This document shows positions 7,543-14,581 of a stretch of DNA of 16,816 nucleotides, piece by piece (position 1 is the first letter of the stretch; the number at the start of each line of letters is the position of its first letter). The stretch lies in contig CAKTUC010000027.1 of assembly GCA_934617135.1 (NCBI GenBank), positions 1-16,816 of the forward strand. Reading direction: 5' to 3'. The notes under the pieces were generated by a model. The model saw nothing but the letters and a program-made list of their open reading frames with translations. It had not been told where the DNA came from and did not search any database. The DNA is from an uncultured Collinsella sp. (GTDB taxonomy: Bacteria > Actinomycetota > Coriobacteriia > Coriobacteriales > Coriobacteriaceae). The position numbers and the translations under genes are program-made.

Positions 7543-8652
7543 TTAGATAAGTTCTTTGCGAGAAGCCAAGTAGGCGTGAGCATGGCACTCAAGAACCTCG
7601 TCCTCAACGCTCGTTAGACGAATGGCGCCGAGTGCCGCGGGCAGCGGCAACATGCTGCGGTTCGAGCGGACAAACTGCTGCCTACGGAACTCCTCGATAT
7701 ATGCGGCAGGATCCAAATCGAAGGCAAGCTCCTCGATACCAAAGTCCTCCAGGCAGTCATCGACCTCAAAGACGTAATCGATATCGAAGTCGCAGGCATC
7801 ATGTGCTAGGCGCGCCTCAAAGCGCATGCCCTCGGACAACAGCTGGTAGGCAGGGACCTGCGACGCGGTATCGCCCAAGCAGGAGCGCAGGGTACGCTCC
7901 CCCGTCTTGCCAAAATCGAGCGCATGGCGGGCGCTCGGGTTCGTGGCCATCAGTACGTCCTTGCGGGCAGTCTGAGACCATTGAACGGCATTGACGAGCG
8001 CGACCTCCTCGCCCGCGAGAATCTCGGGAACGGTCTCGGTAAACTGATTCCAGCGGGACTTGCTACTCGAAAGCATGGTGCCAACAAGTACCGCATAGCC
8101 GAGCTTGAGGTCCTCGGGGTCCGCCTCGCGAACAAGGTCGAGGTCACACACGACCAAGCCCGGCTCGGGACGGAACGCGATAGCGGGAAGCGCATGCGCC
8201 GACGAGGCGACAAGCGGCTTCATGGTCGTCGCGACCGTGAGCATGGCGTCGAACGTCGTCGGCAGCAAGGCGCACTCGGTGCGACCGCACCACTGATTGG
8301 CACACCAGCAAACGACCGAGCAGGTCGCCGTGTCGCCGACAGCGACAACGAGATCGTCGCAGGTAATGCCGTTAGCTGACAGAGCGCCAAAGACGGTATC
8401 GGCATCGGTCAGCGTAGCACCGGCAGGTGAAACCTCGAGGACGAGCGGCGACACGGCAAAACCGGCGTCGACCAGTGCATGCTCGACAGCCTCGCCAAAA
8501 CGTTCGGATGTGGCGTCGTTCCAAACCACCATCGCGCGCTTAGGCTTGCCCACAGCCGAGGCAAACATGCGCGGCAGCTCCTCGAACGCGCCCAATCCGA
8601 CGCGAACATCGACACTGCGGTTTTGGAAATTGATAAGTTGACGGCGAATCAT
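7543..8652 (-). CDS. Degenerate 3-dehydroquinate synthase (AroB)-like protein
   Basis: This 369-residue protein has overall AroB layout and sits in the classical aroB slot between aroK and pepP. Recognisable landmarks are DTVFGAL (85-91), LLPTTFDAM (129-137), VVCDLDLV (167-174), LDFGKTGER (245-253) and SEGMRFEARLA (273-283). The catalytic features are missing. The GGG-x-x-GD NAD loop reads VGDTATC. VDSSVGGKT reads LTVATTMKP, with only the lysine kept. The metal glutamate of G-x-AE is V188. GHTFGHA has become GKTGERT. The histidine of HGEA is replaced near A268. A cluster of five cysteines (C111, C115, C117, C122, C127) lies in the former NAD loop. The start ATG at 8652 overlaps the aroK stop as ATGA. 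The frame is intact, so it is not an obvious pseudogene. Enzyme activity is doubtful. Confidence 0.8.
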   Translation of the reverse strand: MIRRQLINFQNRSVDVRVGLGAFEELPRMFASAVGKPKRAMVVWNDATSERFGEAVEHALVDAGFAVSPLVLEVSPAGATLTDADTVFGALSANGITCDDLVVAVGDTATCSVVCWCANQWCGRTECALLPTTFDAMLTVATTMKPLVASSAHALPAIAFRPEPGLVVCDLDLVREADPEDLKLGYAVLVGTMLSSSKSRWNQFTETVPEILAGEEVALVNAVQWSQTARKDVLMATNPSARHALDFGKTGERTLRSCLGDTASQVPAYQLLSEGMRFEARLAHDACDFDIDYVFEVDDCLEDFGIEELAFDLDPAAYIEEFRRQQFVRSNRSMLPLPAALGAIRLTSVEDEVLECHAHAYLASRKELI

Positions 8653-9182
8653 AGCAGTCCACGCTCCAAAAGCATCTCGGCACAAAGGTAGGAAACGTCC
8701 TCGAAGGACTTGTTGCGAATATCAAGGGTAATATCGGCGGCCTGGCGATACAGCGGACGGCGATGCTCAAACAGGCGCGCAGCGTGCTCGGGCGAGCGGA
8801 AATCGGGCCGGGTATCGGAGCGACGAATCTGGCGCAACGAGTCCTCAAAGTCACCTTCGAGGTACACGCATGTACCCATCTCGTGCATCAACTCAATGTT
8901 CACCGGCGTCTCGACGATACCACCCCCGCACGATACCAGCAGGCTGCGCTCGCTTTGAAGCGAACGGAGCGCCGAGGTCTCGAGCTCGCGAAAACGATCC
9001 TCGCCCTCGGTCTCAAATATCTCGGTCACCGACTTGCCGCATCGACGCACAACCAAACGATCGGTATCGATGAATCGACGCTTGAACATAGTGCCCACGT
9101 TGCGCGCAAGCGTCGACTTGCCCGCGCCCAAAAAGCCGATAAAGAAGATATGGTCGCAGCCGTGTTTGATGTGCTGAGACAT
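8649..9182 (-). CDS. aroK: Shikimate kinase
   Basis: This cytosolic kinase of 177 residues phosphorylates shikimate at the 3-hydroxyl, the fifth step of chorismate synthesis. It shows a P-loop GFLGAGKST (16-24), the shikimate- and Mg-binding FIDTD (37-41), the substrate arginine in FRELE (about 64-68), the SCGGGIV motif (84-90), the lid arginine in TRPDF (about 124-128), and the adenine-side RRPLYRQAADI (141-151). All catalytic motifs are therefore present, in contrast to its aroB-like partner. It starts at ATG 9182, eight bases after yqeG, and is coupled to the aroB-like gene through ATGA. The aroK-aroB pair is the standard order in many bacteria. Confidence 0.93.
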   Translation of the reverse strand: MSQHIKHGCDHIFFIGFLGAGKSTLARNVGTMFKRRFIDTDRLVVRRCGKSVTEIFETEGEDRFRELETSALRSLQSERSLLVSCGGGIVETPVNIELMHEMGTCVYLEGDFEDSLRQIRRSDTRPDFRSPEHAARLFEHRRPLYRQAADITLDIRNKSFEDVSYLCAEMLLERGLL

Positions 9183-9190
9183 GGCGAAAC

Positions 9191-9688
9191 CTATTCCTCG
9201 CAGGGAAGGTCGCGCAGGGCCCGGCGCTCAAAGATACGGAAGATCTGCGTGTACCACAGGTCCTGGGTTGCCTGCGGCTTGACCAGAATAGTGTCAATGC
9301 CGGCAAAGTTGCCGCTCCACACGTCCGTGTAAAGCTGATCGCCGATCAGCACGGCCTCGTCGGCCGTGGCGCCCAGACGCTTAAGACCCGCCTTCAGGGC
9401 AAACGGGGCGGGCTTCATGGCGTGGCTGATGGCCTCGAGTCCCAACTCGCGCGCCGATGCCATGACCTGGTCGCGATGCCAGTTGTTGGACACCATACAC
9501 AGCTTAAAGCCCTTGGCATGGGCGGCCTCGAGCCAAGCGGAAACCGCGGCGGGAACCTGCTCGGTATCACGCGGAACCAGGGTGTTGTCGCGGTCGAGCA
9601 GAATGGCTCGCTTGCCGTCGGCCCACAGGGTATCGAGGTCGATGCGATCGACCGAGGCAACATATCGTTTGGGGCTAAAAATCCTCAT
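9191..9688 (-). CDS. yqeG: YqeG-family HAD-IIIA phosphatase
   Basis: This is a small HAD-superfamily phosphatase of 165 residues. It has the nucleophile motif LLDRDNTL (D32 nucleophile, D34 acid/base), motif II VSNN (66-69), the motif III lysine K92 (HAMKPAP) and motif IV GDQLYTD (116-122). The YqeG family (TIGR01668-type) is related to phosphatidylglycerophosphate phosphatases of the Gep4/PGPP1 type, so a role in phospholipid synthesis is possible, but the substrate here is unproven. The start ATG at 9688 (MRIFSPKRY) follows the mltG stop by 2 bases. A TTG 12 bases upstream is less likely. In the actinobacterial cluster this place is usually held by aroE and aroC, which are absent. Confidence 0.88.
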   Translation of the reverse strand: MRIFSPKRYVASVDRIDLDTLWADGKRAILLDRDNTLVPRDTEQVPAAVSAWLEAAHAKGFKLCMVSNNWHRDQVMASARELGLEAISHAMKPAPFALKAGLKRLGATADEAVLIGDQLYTDVWSGNFAGIDTILVKPQATQDLWYTQIFRIFERRALRDLPCEE

Positions 9689-9690
9689 GA

Positions 9691-11046
9691 TCAATTCCAA
9701 GACTGTTGATGCTCTTCGTAGGTCTTCGAGAAATACTCCTCGTCCTGCGTAATGTAGAAATACAGGTCATCGGAGTCGGTCGGCTCAAGGGTAGCCTTGA
9801 GCGCTTCGAGCGACGGAGAGCAGATGGGCGTGGGCGGCAGGCCCTCGTGCTTATAGGTGTTATACGGGCTATCGCTCTGCAGGTCGTCGGCGGTAACCTC
9901 GCCGCCGGTGACATACATCATGGTCGCATCGCTGTTGAGGTAACGCAGGCCATCGAGCTTGCCCGCCAGACGGTTATAGAAAACCGATGCCACATGCGCG
10001 CGCTGATCGGCGTTGAGGCCCTCGCGCTCGACGATCGAGGCAAGGTTAACGATGTCGTAATCGGACATCTCCACGCCATAGCGCTCCTTGATCTTGGCCT
10101 CGCAGCTGGCAAAGTCAAGCGACTTATACTCGGCGTTGAACTGATCAAGCATGGCGCGAATCACATCATCGGCAGACGGGTTCTTACCCAGCGAATAGGT
10201 CTTGGGAAACAGGAAGCCCTCGAGCGAATCGTTCGCGGCGTCTTTAAGGAAGGCATAATCATTCACATAATTGCTCGCCTTAGCCTGGTTAAGGAAGTCT
10301 TCCTTAGAAATGCTGTCGTACGCCTTGGCCACGCGGTCGGCGACCTGATCGACCGTCAGGCCCTCAGGAATCGTGAGCGCATCGGAGCCGGCGTTGGGAC
10401 CTTCCATAAGCTGCTGGACGACCTTCGTGGCGTCCATAAGCGTGGTAAACGAATACTTACCCGGCTTAAGCGACATATCGGCGTTGAGCTTTTTGACCGC
10501 CGCATAATAATCCTTGGGATTATCGACGATATGGTTCTCGGAGAGAATCGAAGCGATGGTGTCACCCGAGGCACCATCGGGAATCGTGATAGTAACTTGC
10601 TGGCCAGCAGCGACTTTCGCATCCTCACCGCCAAAGAAGCCCTTGACGGCTGGCACGACAAAGAAAACGATCGCGACAAGCGCAAGCACGGCGACGACGC
10701 CGCCGATAATCATAGGCACCGGGGAGCTTTTCTTTTGGGCACCACGGCGGGCGTGCGTGTTATAGCTCGAGCGCGTGGCCGGAGCAACACCGTGCGAGCC
10801 ATGAGCGTGATGTGCGTGGGAGCGCGATTGCCGGGACTGCCCCTGCGTGCGCTGGGCAGGAGCCTGCTGCTTAAAACGAGCGCCGCCAGCAGGCTGCGCG
10901 GGACGAGCGGCGGGCTGTTGAGCAGCACGCTGAGCAGGCTGAGCCGAACGCTGCGTCGGCTGCGCCGGGCGCTGGCCAGGCTGAGCAGGGCGCGGCACGG
11001 GCTTCCGTGAATGATTCTGCTGGCGCGGATCGGAAGCGCTAGGCAT
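9691..11046 (-). CDS. mltG: Endolytic murein transglycosylase MltG
   Basis: This membrane-bound lytic transglycosylase (YceG family, 451 residues) cuts nascent glycan strands and so limits their length. Residues 1-108 are a cytoplasmic low-complexity Pro/Gln/Ala/Arg region ending in a histidine-rich patch (SHAHHAHGSHG, 76-86). One membrane helix lies at about 111-134 (PMIIGGVVAVLALVAIVFFV). The outer part has a LysM-like segment and the catalytic YceG domain: EGFLFPKTY (276-284), catalytic E340 in ASIVEREG, and SPYNTYKHEGLPPTPI (393-408). ATG at 11046 has GAGGAGG upstream and overlaps the end of ruvX by 8 bases. The alaS-ruvX-mltG order is widely conserved. Confidence 0.95.
   Translation of the reverse strand: MPSASDPRQQNHSRKPVPRPAQPGQRPAQPTQRSAQPAQRAAQQPAARPAQPAGGARFKQQAPAQRTQGQSRQSRSHAHHAHGSHGVAPATRSSYNTHARRGAQKKSSPVPMIIGGVVAVLALVAIVFFVVPAVKGFFGGEDAKVAAGQQVTITIPDGASGDTIASILSENHIVDNPKDYYAAVKKLNADMSLKPGKYSFTTLMDATKVVQQLMEGPNAGSDALTIPEGLTVDQVADRVAKAYDSISKEDFLNQAKASNYVNDYAFLKDAANDSLEGFLFPKTYSLGKNPSADDVIRAMLDQFNAEYKSLDFASCEAKIKERYGVEMSDYDIVNLASIVEREGLNADQRAHVASVFYNRLAGKLDGLRYLNSDATMMYVTGGEVTADDLQSDSPYNTYKHEGLPPTPICSPSLEALKATLEPTDSDDLYFYITQDEEYFSKTYEEHQQSWN
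10888..10998 (-). repeat. Degenerate tandem repeat inside mltG (Pro-Ala-Gln rich)
   Basis: Residues 17-53 of MltG repeat a loose 7-8 residue unit of the type RPAQPGQ, RPAQPTQ, RSAQPAQ, RAAQQPA, RPAQPAG. In DNA this is a run of imperfect units of about 21-24 bases. Such regions often vary in copy number between strains. It lies in the cytoplasmic tail and is probably disordered. Confidence 0.6.
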
Positions 11047-11467
11047 GCTGAACCTCCTCGTTTTTACGATCGAGCCATGTCTGCAAGAACAGGCTGGCGG
11101 CGATCATGTCAATCTTGCCCCTCATCTGCTTTTCGTTGAGCCCCTGCTCTCGCAGGATTCGTTTGGCCTCCTGCGAGGACAGACGCTCGTCCTCAAACTC
11201 CAGCGGAAGTTCGAGTTCGTCGGCAATCTTTTGGGCCACGGCGGCGACGCGCTCGGCCTGGGGGCCGGGCTCACCGGCCATGGTCAAGGGACGTCCGCTT
11301 ACCAGGATATCGGGCTCATAGTCCTCGACCAGGTAGCGAAACGTCTTTGCCATACCAGTGACCTCGGCAGCCGGAAGCACCTTGACAGGCATCGCCATCT
11401 TGCCATCACGGCTCGAGACGGCAATGCCAATCCTGGTCTCCCCTATGTCCAGTGCGAGCGCGACCAC
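11039..11467 (-). CDS. ruvX: RuvX/YqgF family putative nuclease
   Basis: This is a 142-residue RNase H-fold protein of the YqgF/RuvX family, annotated as a putative pre-16S rRNA nuclease or Holliday-junction resolvase. The acidic active-site set is visible: the aspartate in ALDIGETRIGIAVS, the DERLS motif near residue 92, and the C-terminal KIDMIAASLFLQTWL. The start is GTG at 11467, the first start-like codon after an in-frame TAG. The Shine-Dalgarno match is weak, so coupling to alaS (17-base gap) may matter. The end overlaps mltG. Family and position are clear, while the exact biochemical role varies between studied species. Confidence 0.92.
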   Translation of the reverse strand: MVALALDIGETRIGIAVSSRDGKMAMPVKVLPAAEVTGMAKTFRYLVEDYEPDILVSGRPLTMAGEPGPQAERVAAVAQKIADELELPLEFEDERLSSQEAKRILREQGLNEKQMRGKIDMIAASLFLQTWLDRKNEEVQHA

Positions 11468-11484
11468 AGCGACTACTTAGGTTC

Positions 11485-14142
11485 TTAGGCGCCGAGCGCG
11501 GTCTTTGCGGCTGCGAGGGCATCGGCGATACCGGCGGCGTTCTTGCCACCGGCCTGGGCCATGTTGGGACGACCGCCACCGCGACCGTCGACCAGGCCCG
11601 CGATCTGCTTGATCACGTTGCCGGCGTGGAAACCGGCCTTCACGGCGTCATCGGAGCCGGCAGCGAGCAGGGCCGGGGTGCCTTTCTCGGTCACGCTGGC
11701 AACAACGCAGGCGACGGGGCCGGCGAACTTCTGGTGCACGGTGTCCCAAACGTTGCGCAGGTCGGCAGCCTCAAGGCCCTGGAGCTCAGCGACAACGAGC
11801 TTGTAGCCATTCAGCTCGACAGCACCGTCGATGGCGCTGGAAATCGCATCGGAGGAGCCACCGGTCAGAGCCTTCTTGAGCTTACCGGCGGTCTCACGCA
11901 GCTCGGCCTGCAGGTTCTCCACGCGGGCGGGAACCTCGTCGACACGGCACTTGAGCGCAGCAGCGGCGGCGTCAACGAGCGCCAGGCGGTCGGCCATATA
12001 GTCGAGCGCACCCTTGGAGGTCACGGCCTCGATACGGCGGACATTCGAGCCCGTGGAGGACTCGGAGATAATCTTGAACAGACCGATCTCGGCGGTGTTG
12101 GCGGCATGCGTACCACCGCAGAGCTCGCGGGAGAACGGCTGATCCTCGGCGCCCACGGAGACGACACGGACGACGTCGCCGTACTTCTCGCCAAAGAGGG
12201 CGACAGCGCCGGCAGCCTTGGCCTCGTCGACACCCATGACGCGGGTCACGACCGGCTTGGAAGCGAAGATCTGCTGGTTGACCAGGTCCTCGACGGCCTT
12301 GAGCTGCTCGGAGGACAGAGCCTCGAAGTGGGTGAAGTCAAAGCGCAGGTGCTCGGGCGTAACCAGCGAGCCGGCCTGGGAGACATGCTCGCCAAGGACC
12401 TGCTTAAGCGCAGCGTCGAGCAGGTGGGTGGCGGTGTGGTTGCGGCGCAGGAAACCACGGCGCTCGGCGTCGAGCGCGGCGGTCACGGTAGCACCGACGG
12501 TCAGCGTGCCCTCGGCAACGTGCGCGACATGGGCATACAGGCCGTTGTGGTTCTTTGTGTCGGCAACAGTCAGCGCAACGCCCTCGGCGGAAAGCTTGCC
12601 GGCGTCGCCCTGCTGGCCACCCATCTCGGCGTAGAACGGGGTGCGGTCGAGCACGACCTCGACGTCCTCGCCGGCGGCAGCGGACTCGACGGACTCGCCG
12701 TTGCGAACGATGGCGACAACCTTGGCGCCCTCGATGACGTCGTTGTCATAGCCGTCGAACTCGGTAGCAGCGACCTTGTCGGAAAGCTCGACCCACACGT
12801 CGTTGAAGCTGCCCCAAGCGTCGCCCTTGGCGTTGGCGCGGGCGCGGGCCTTCTGATCCTCCATGCAGGCGGTGAAGCCGTCCATATCGACGTCGTGACC
12901 GGCGGTGCCGGCGATCTCGACAGTCAGGTCGATGGGGAAACCAAAGGTATCGTGCAGCTTAAAGGCAACGTCGCCCGGAAGCACGGCGCCGCCAGCGAGC
13001 GCGGCCAGGGCCTCGTCCAGGTAAACGCGGCCGTTGTCGAGCGTCGTGGAGAAACGCTCCTCCTCGGAGGCGACGATGCCCTTAACGAGCGCGACGTTCT
13101 TGAGCAGCTCGGGATAGGCCTCGCCCATCTGAGCGTTGACCTCGTCGATAAACTTGGTCAGGAAGGCGCCCTCGATGCCCAGCAGACGACCGTGGAACAC
13201 GGCACGGCGGAGCAGACGGCGAAGGACGTACTCGCGGCCCTCGTTACCGGGAAGGATGCCGTCCGAGATCATAAAGTCGACGGCACGGGAGTGATCGGCG
13301 ATGATGCGCAGGGAGCGGCTGGCGCCGGAGTAATCGTCGGCGTCATAGGTCTTGCCACTGATCTCCTCACCGAGCTTGATGAGGTGCTGCATCAGATCGC
13401 CGTCGTAGTTAGCGGTTTTGTGCTGCATGATAGCGGCCATGCGCTCCAGACCCATGCCCGTATCGAGGTTGCGGTGCGGCAGCTCCGGCATGGAGCCGTC
13501 CTCTTGACGATCGTACTGGGTAAACACGAGGTTCCAGAACTCAAGGAAGCGGTCGCAATCGCAGCCGGGCTTGCAGTCAGGGCTGCCGCAACCGACCTCC
13601 TCGCCCATGTCAAAGTAGATCTCGGAGCACGGACCGCAGGGACCGGTGGGGCCAGCGGCCCAGAAGTTGTCGTCCTCGCCCAGGCGGGAGATGTGGTCCT
13701 CGGCAACGCCCAGAGAACGCCACACGTCGTGGGTCTCGTCGTCCTCGGTAAAGACGGTAAAGTACAGGCGGTCGAGCGGCAGCTTGAACTCCTTGGTGAT
13801 GAGCTCAAAGGCCCAAGCGCAAGCCTGCTCCTTGGAGACGCCGCCAAAGGAGAAATCGCCAAGCATCTCGAAGAACGACAGGTGACGGCCGTCCTCGCCG
13901 ATGCAATCGATGTCATTGGTGCGGACGCACTTCTGGCAGGAGATCGCGCCGATCTCCTTCATGGTCTTCTTGCCCTGGTAGTACTCCTTAAACTGGTTCA
14001 TGCCAGCGTTGGCAAGCAGCAGCGAAGGATCGTCGGGGACGAGGGAAGAAGAAGGATAGAGCTTAAGACCGCGCTCCTCAAAGAAGTTGAGGAACTTAGA
14101 GCGGATCTCGGCCGTAGTCATTGACGGGTAGTCAGCACTCAT
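11485..14142 (-). CDS. alaS: Alanyl-tRNA synthetase
   Basis: This class II synthetase of 885 residues charges tRNA-Ala. The catalytic domain shows motif 1 ANAGMNQFKEYYQG (45-58), FFEMLGDFSFGG (90-101), GPTGPCGPCSEIYFD (164-178) and the motif 3 sequence LDTGMGLERM (226-235). A four-cysteine segment (C185, C190, C194, C196) may bind zinc. The editing domain has HTATHLLDAAL near 567 and the zinc motif ELCGGTH near 670. The C-Ala domain ends with RGGGRPNMAQAGG. The start chosen is ATG at 14142, preceded by GAGGAG at a longer than average spacing. ATG at 14121 (MTTAEIRSKF) is an alternative. The upstream extension to 14232 would run through the promoter and was rejected. First gene of the alaS-to-pepP unit. 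Confidence 0.97.
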   Translation of the reverse strand: MSADYPSMTTAEIRSKFLNFFEERGLKLYPSSSLVPDDPSLLLANAGMNQFKEYYQGKKTMKEIGAISCQKCVRTNDIDCIGEDGRHLSFFEMLGDFSFGGVSKEQACAWAFELITKEFKLPLDRLYFTVFTEDDETHDVWRSLGVAEDHISRLGEDDNFWAAGPTGPCGPCSEIYFDMGEEVGCGSPDCKPGCDCDRFLEFWNLVFTQYDRQEDGSMPELPHRNLDTGMGLERMAAIMQHKTANYDGDLMQHLIKLGEEISGKTYDADDYSGASRSLRIIADHSRAVDFMISDGILPGNEGREYVLRRLLRRAVFHGRLLGIEGAFLTKFIDEVNAQMGEAYPELLKNVALVKGIVASEEERFSTTLDNGRVYLDEALAALAGGAVLPGDVAFKLHDTFGFPIDLTVEIAGTAGHDVDMDGFTACMEDQKARARANAKGDAWGSFNDVWVELSDKVAATEFDGYDNDVIEGAKVVAIVRNGESVESAAAGEDVEVVLDRTPFYAEMGGQQGDAGKLSAEGVALTVADTKNHNGLYAHVAHVAEGTLTVGATVTAALDAERRGFLRRNHTATHLLDAALKQVLGEHVSQAGSLVTPEHLRFDFTHFEALSSEQLKAVEDLVNQQIFASKPVVTRVMGVDEAKAAGAVALFGEKYGDVVRVVSVGAEDQPFSRELCGGTHAANTAEIGLFKIISESSTGSNVRRIEAVTSKGALDYMADRLALVDAAAAALKCRVDEVPARVENLQAELRETAGKLKKALTGGSSDAISSAIDGAVELNGYKLVVAELQGLEAADLRNVWDTVHQKFAGPVACVVASVTEKGTPALLAAGSDDAVKAGFHAGNVIKQIAGLVDGRGGGRPNMAQAGGKNAAGIADALAAAKTALGA

Positions 14143-14188
14143 AGAGGGAATCTCCTCGGTTTCACATCGAAACAGTTCAAACGTAACG

Positions 14189-14216
14189 ATATTACCATCC
14201 CACCGCGCCTGTGCAA
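14189..14216 (-). promoter_or_regulatory. alaS operon promoter
   Basis: The minus strand has TTGCAC (14216-14211), a 16-base spacer, and TAATAT (14194-14189). TGG stands just before the -10, an extended -10 feature. Transcription would begin near 14182, leaving a leader of about 40 bases with no room for a T-box. The -35 shares two bases with the T tract of the adjacent terminator. Confidence 0.7.
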
Positions 14217-14244
14217 AAAAGAGGGCCGCCAAACAGCGACCCTC
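14215..14244 (-). terminator. Intrinsic terminator upstream of alaS
   Basis: On the minus strand GAGGGTCGC (14244-14236) pairs with GCGGCCCTC (14229-14221), all nine pairs formed with one T-G wobble, around a 6-base loop and followed by six T (14220-14215). It stops minus-strand transcripts arriving from the right, most likely those of the sigma factor/permease operon, whose last stop codon is about 340 bases upstream. On the plus strand there is no T tract. Confidence 0.85.
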
Positions 14245-14335
14245 CAGCGAAAGTGCATGTTATTTAGGACTAAGCAATCATTAAAAAAATGGTTTTAGTA
14301 AAATACCAATAAGAATCATACGGAAGGAGCGACCG

Positions 14336-14575
14336 ATGAATACCAAACGATTTATCCTGAATGCACTTCTGGTTGTAGCGCTTTTAGCGCTCTTGGCCTT
14401 CTCCCACTGGTATGCAAACCAACCAGCATTTGGCTACGTATTATATGCAGTAACGTCCGGCGATAAGGCTTATTGCCCTCTACGCGCAATTGACGTTCTC
14501 TATTTCTATGTAGCTGGCCCCTTATCAATCGCTTTACTCGTGTTTCTTGTCTTTTACAACATCAAGAAACGCTAA
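14336..14575 (+). CDS. Small two-helix membrane protein, unknown function
   Basis: I do not recognise this 79-residue protein. It has a short basic N-terminus (MNTKRF), a hydrophobic helix at about 7-22 (ILNALLVVALLALLAF), a polar middle containing one cysteine (C47), a second helix at about 55-74 (LYFYVAGPLSIALLVFLVFY) and a basic end (NIKKR), so it is probably an integral membrane protein. It is likely real: AAGGAG sits seven bases before the ATG, and composition is coding-like. G+C is about 44 percent by hand count (105 of 240), clearly below its GC-rich neighbours. It is the only plus-strand gene between two minus-strand operons. No convincing promoter or terminator was found (a weak TAAAAT at 14299-14304). 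Possibly an acquired gene. Confidence 0.65.
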   Translation: MNTKRFILNALLVVALLALLAFSHWYANQPAFGYVLYAVTSGDKAYCPLRAIDVLYFYVAGPLSIALLVFLVFYNIKKR

Positions 14576-14581
14576 CAGGGC

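Noticed and set aside
9706..11010. A 434-codon plus-strand frame opposite mltG, and similar ones opposite pepP (6295-7467) and efp (5554-6216)
   Set aside because: Same cause: shadows of well-supported genes, with no family motifs of their own.
11452..14124. An 890-codon open frame on the plus strand opposite alaS
   Set aside because: It lies wholly antisense to a gene with complete AlaRS motifs. Long antisense frames are expected in GC-rich genes with strong third-position bias, and the translation is a low-complexity Gly/Leu/Val/Asp mixture without a recognisable domain.
14143..14188. T-box or other riboswitch in front of alaS
   Set aside because: The predicted leader is only about 40 bases and shows no T-box sequence or specifier stem.
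14283..14307. Possible second minus-strand terminator (GGTATTTTACTAAAACC followed by seven T)
   Set aside because: The stem has only a few AT-rich pairs with an internal mismatch. It is too weak to call beside the clear terminator at 14215-14244.
14542..14570. Perfect 8-bp inverted repeat GTTTCTTG/CAAGAAAC at the end of the small membrane gene, considered as a terminator
   Set aside because: AT-rich stem, 13-base loop, and no T tract on either strand, so it does not meet the pattern of an intrinsic terminator.
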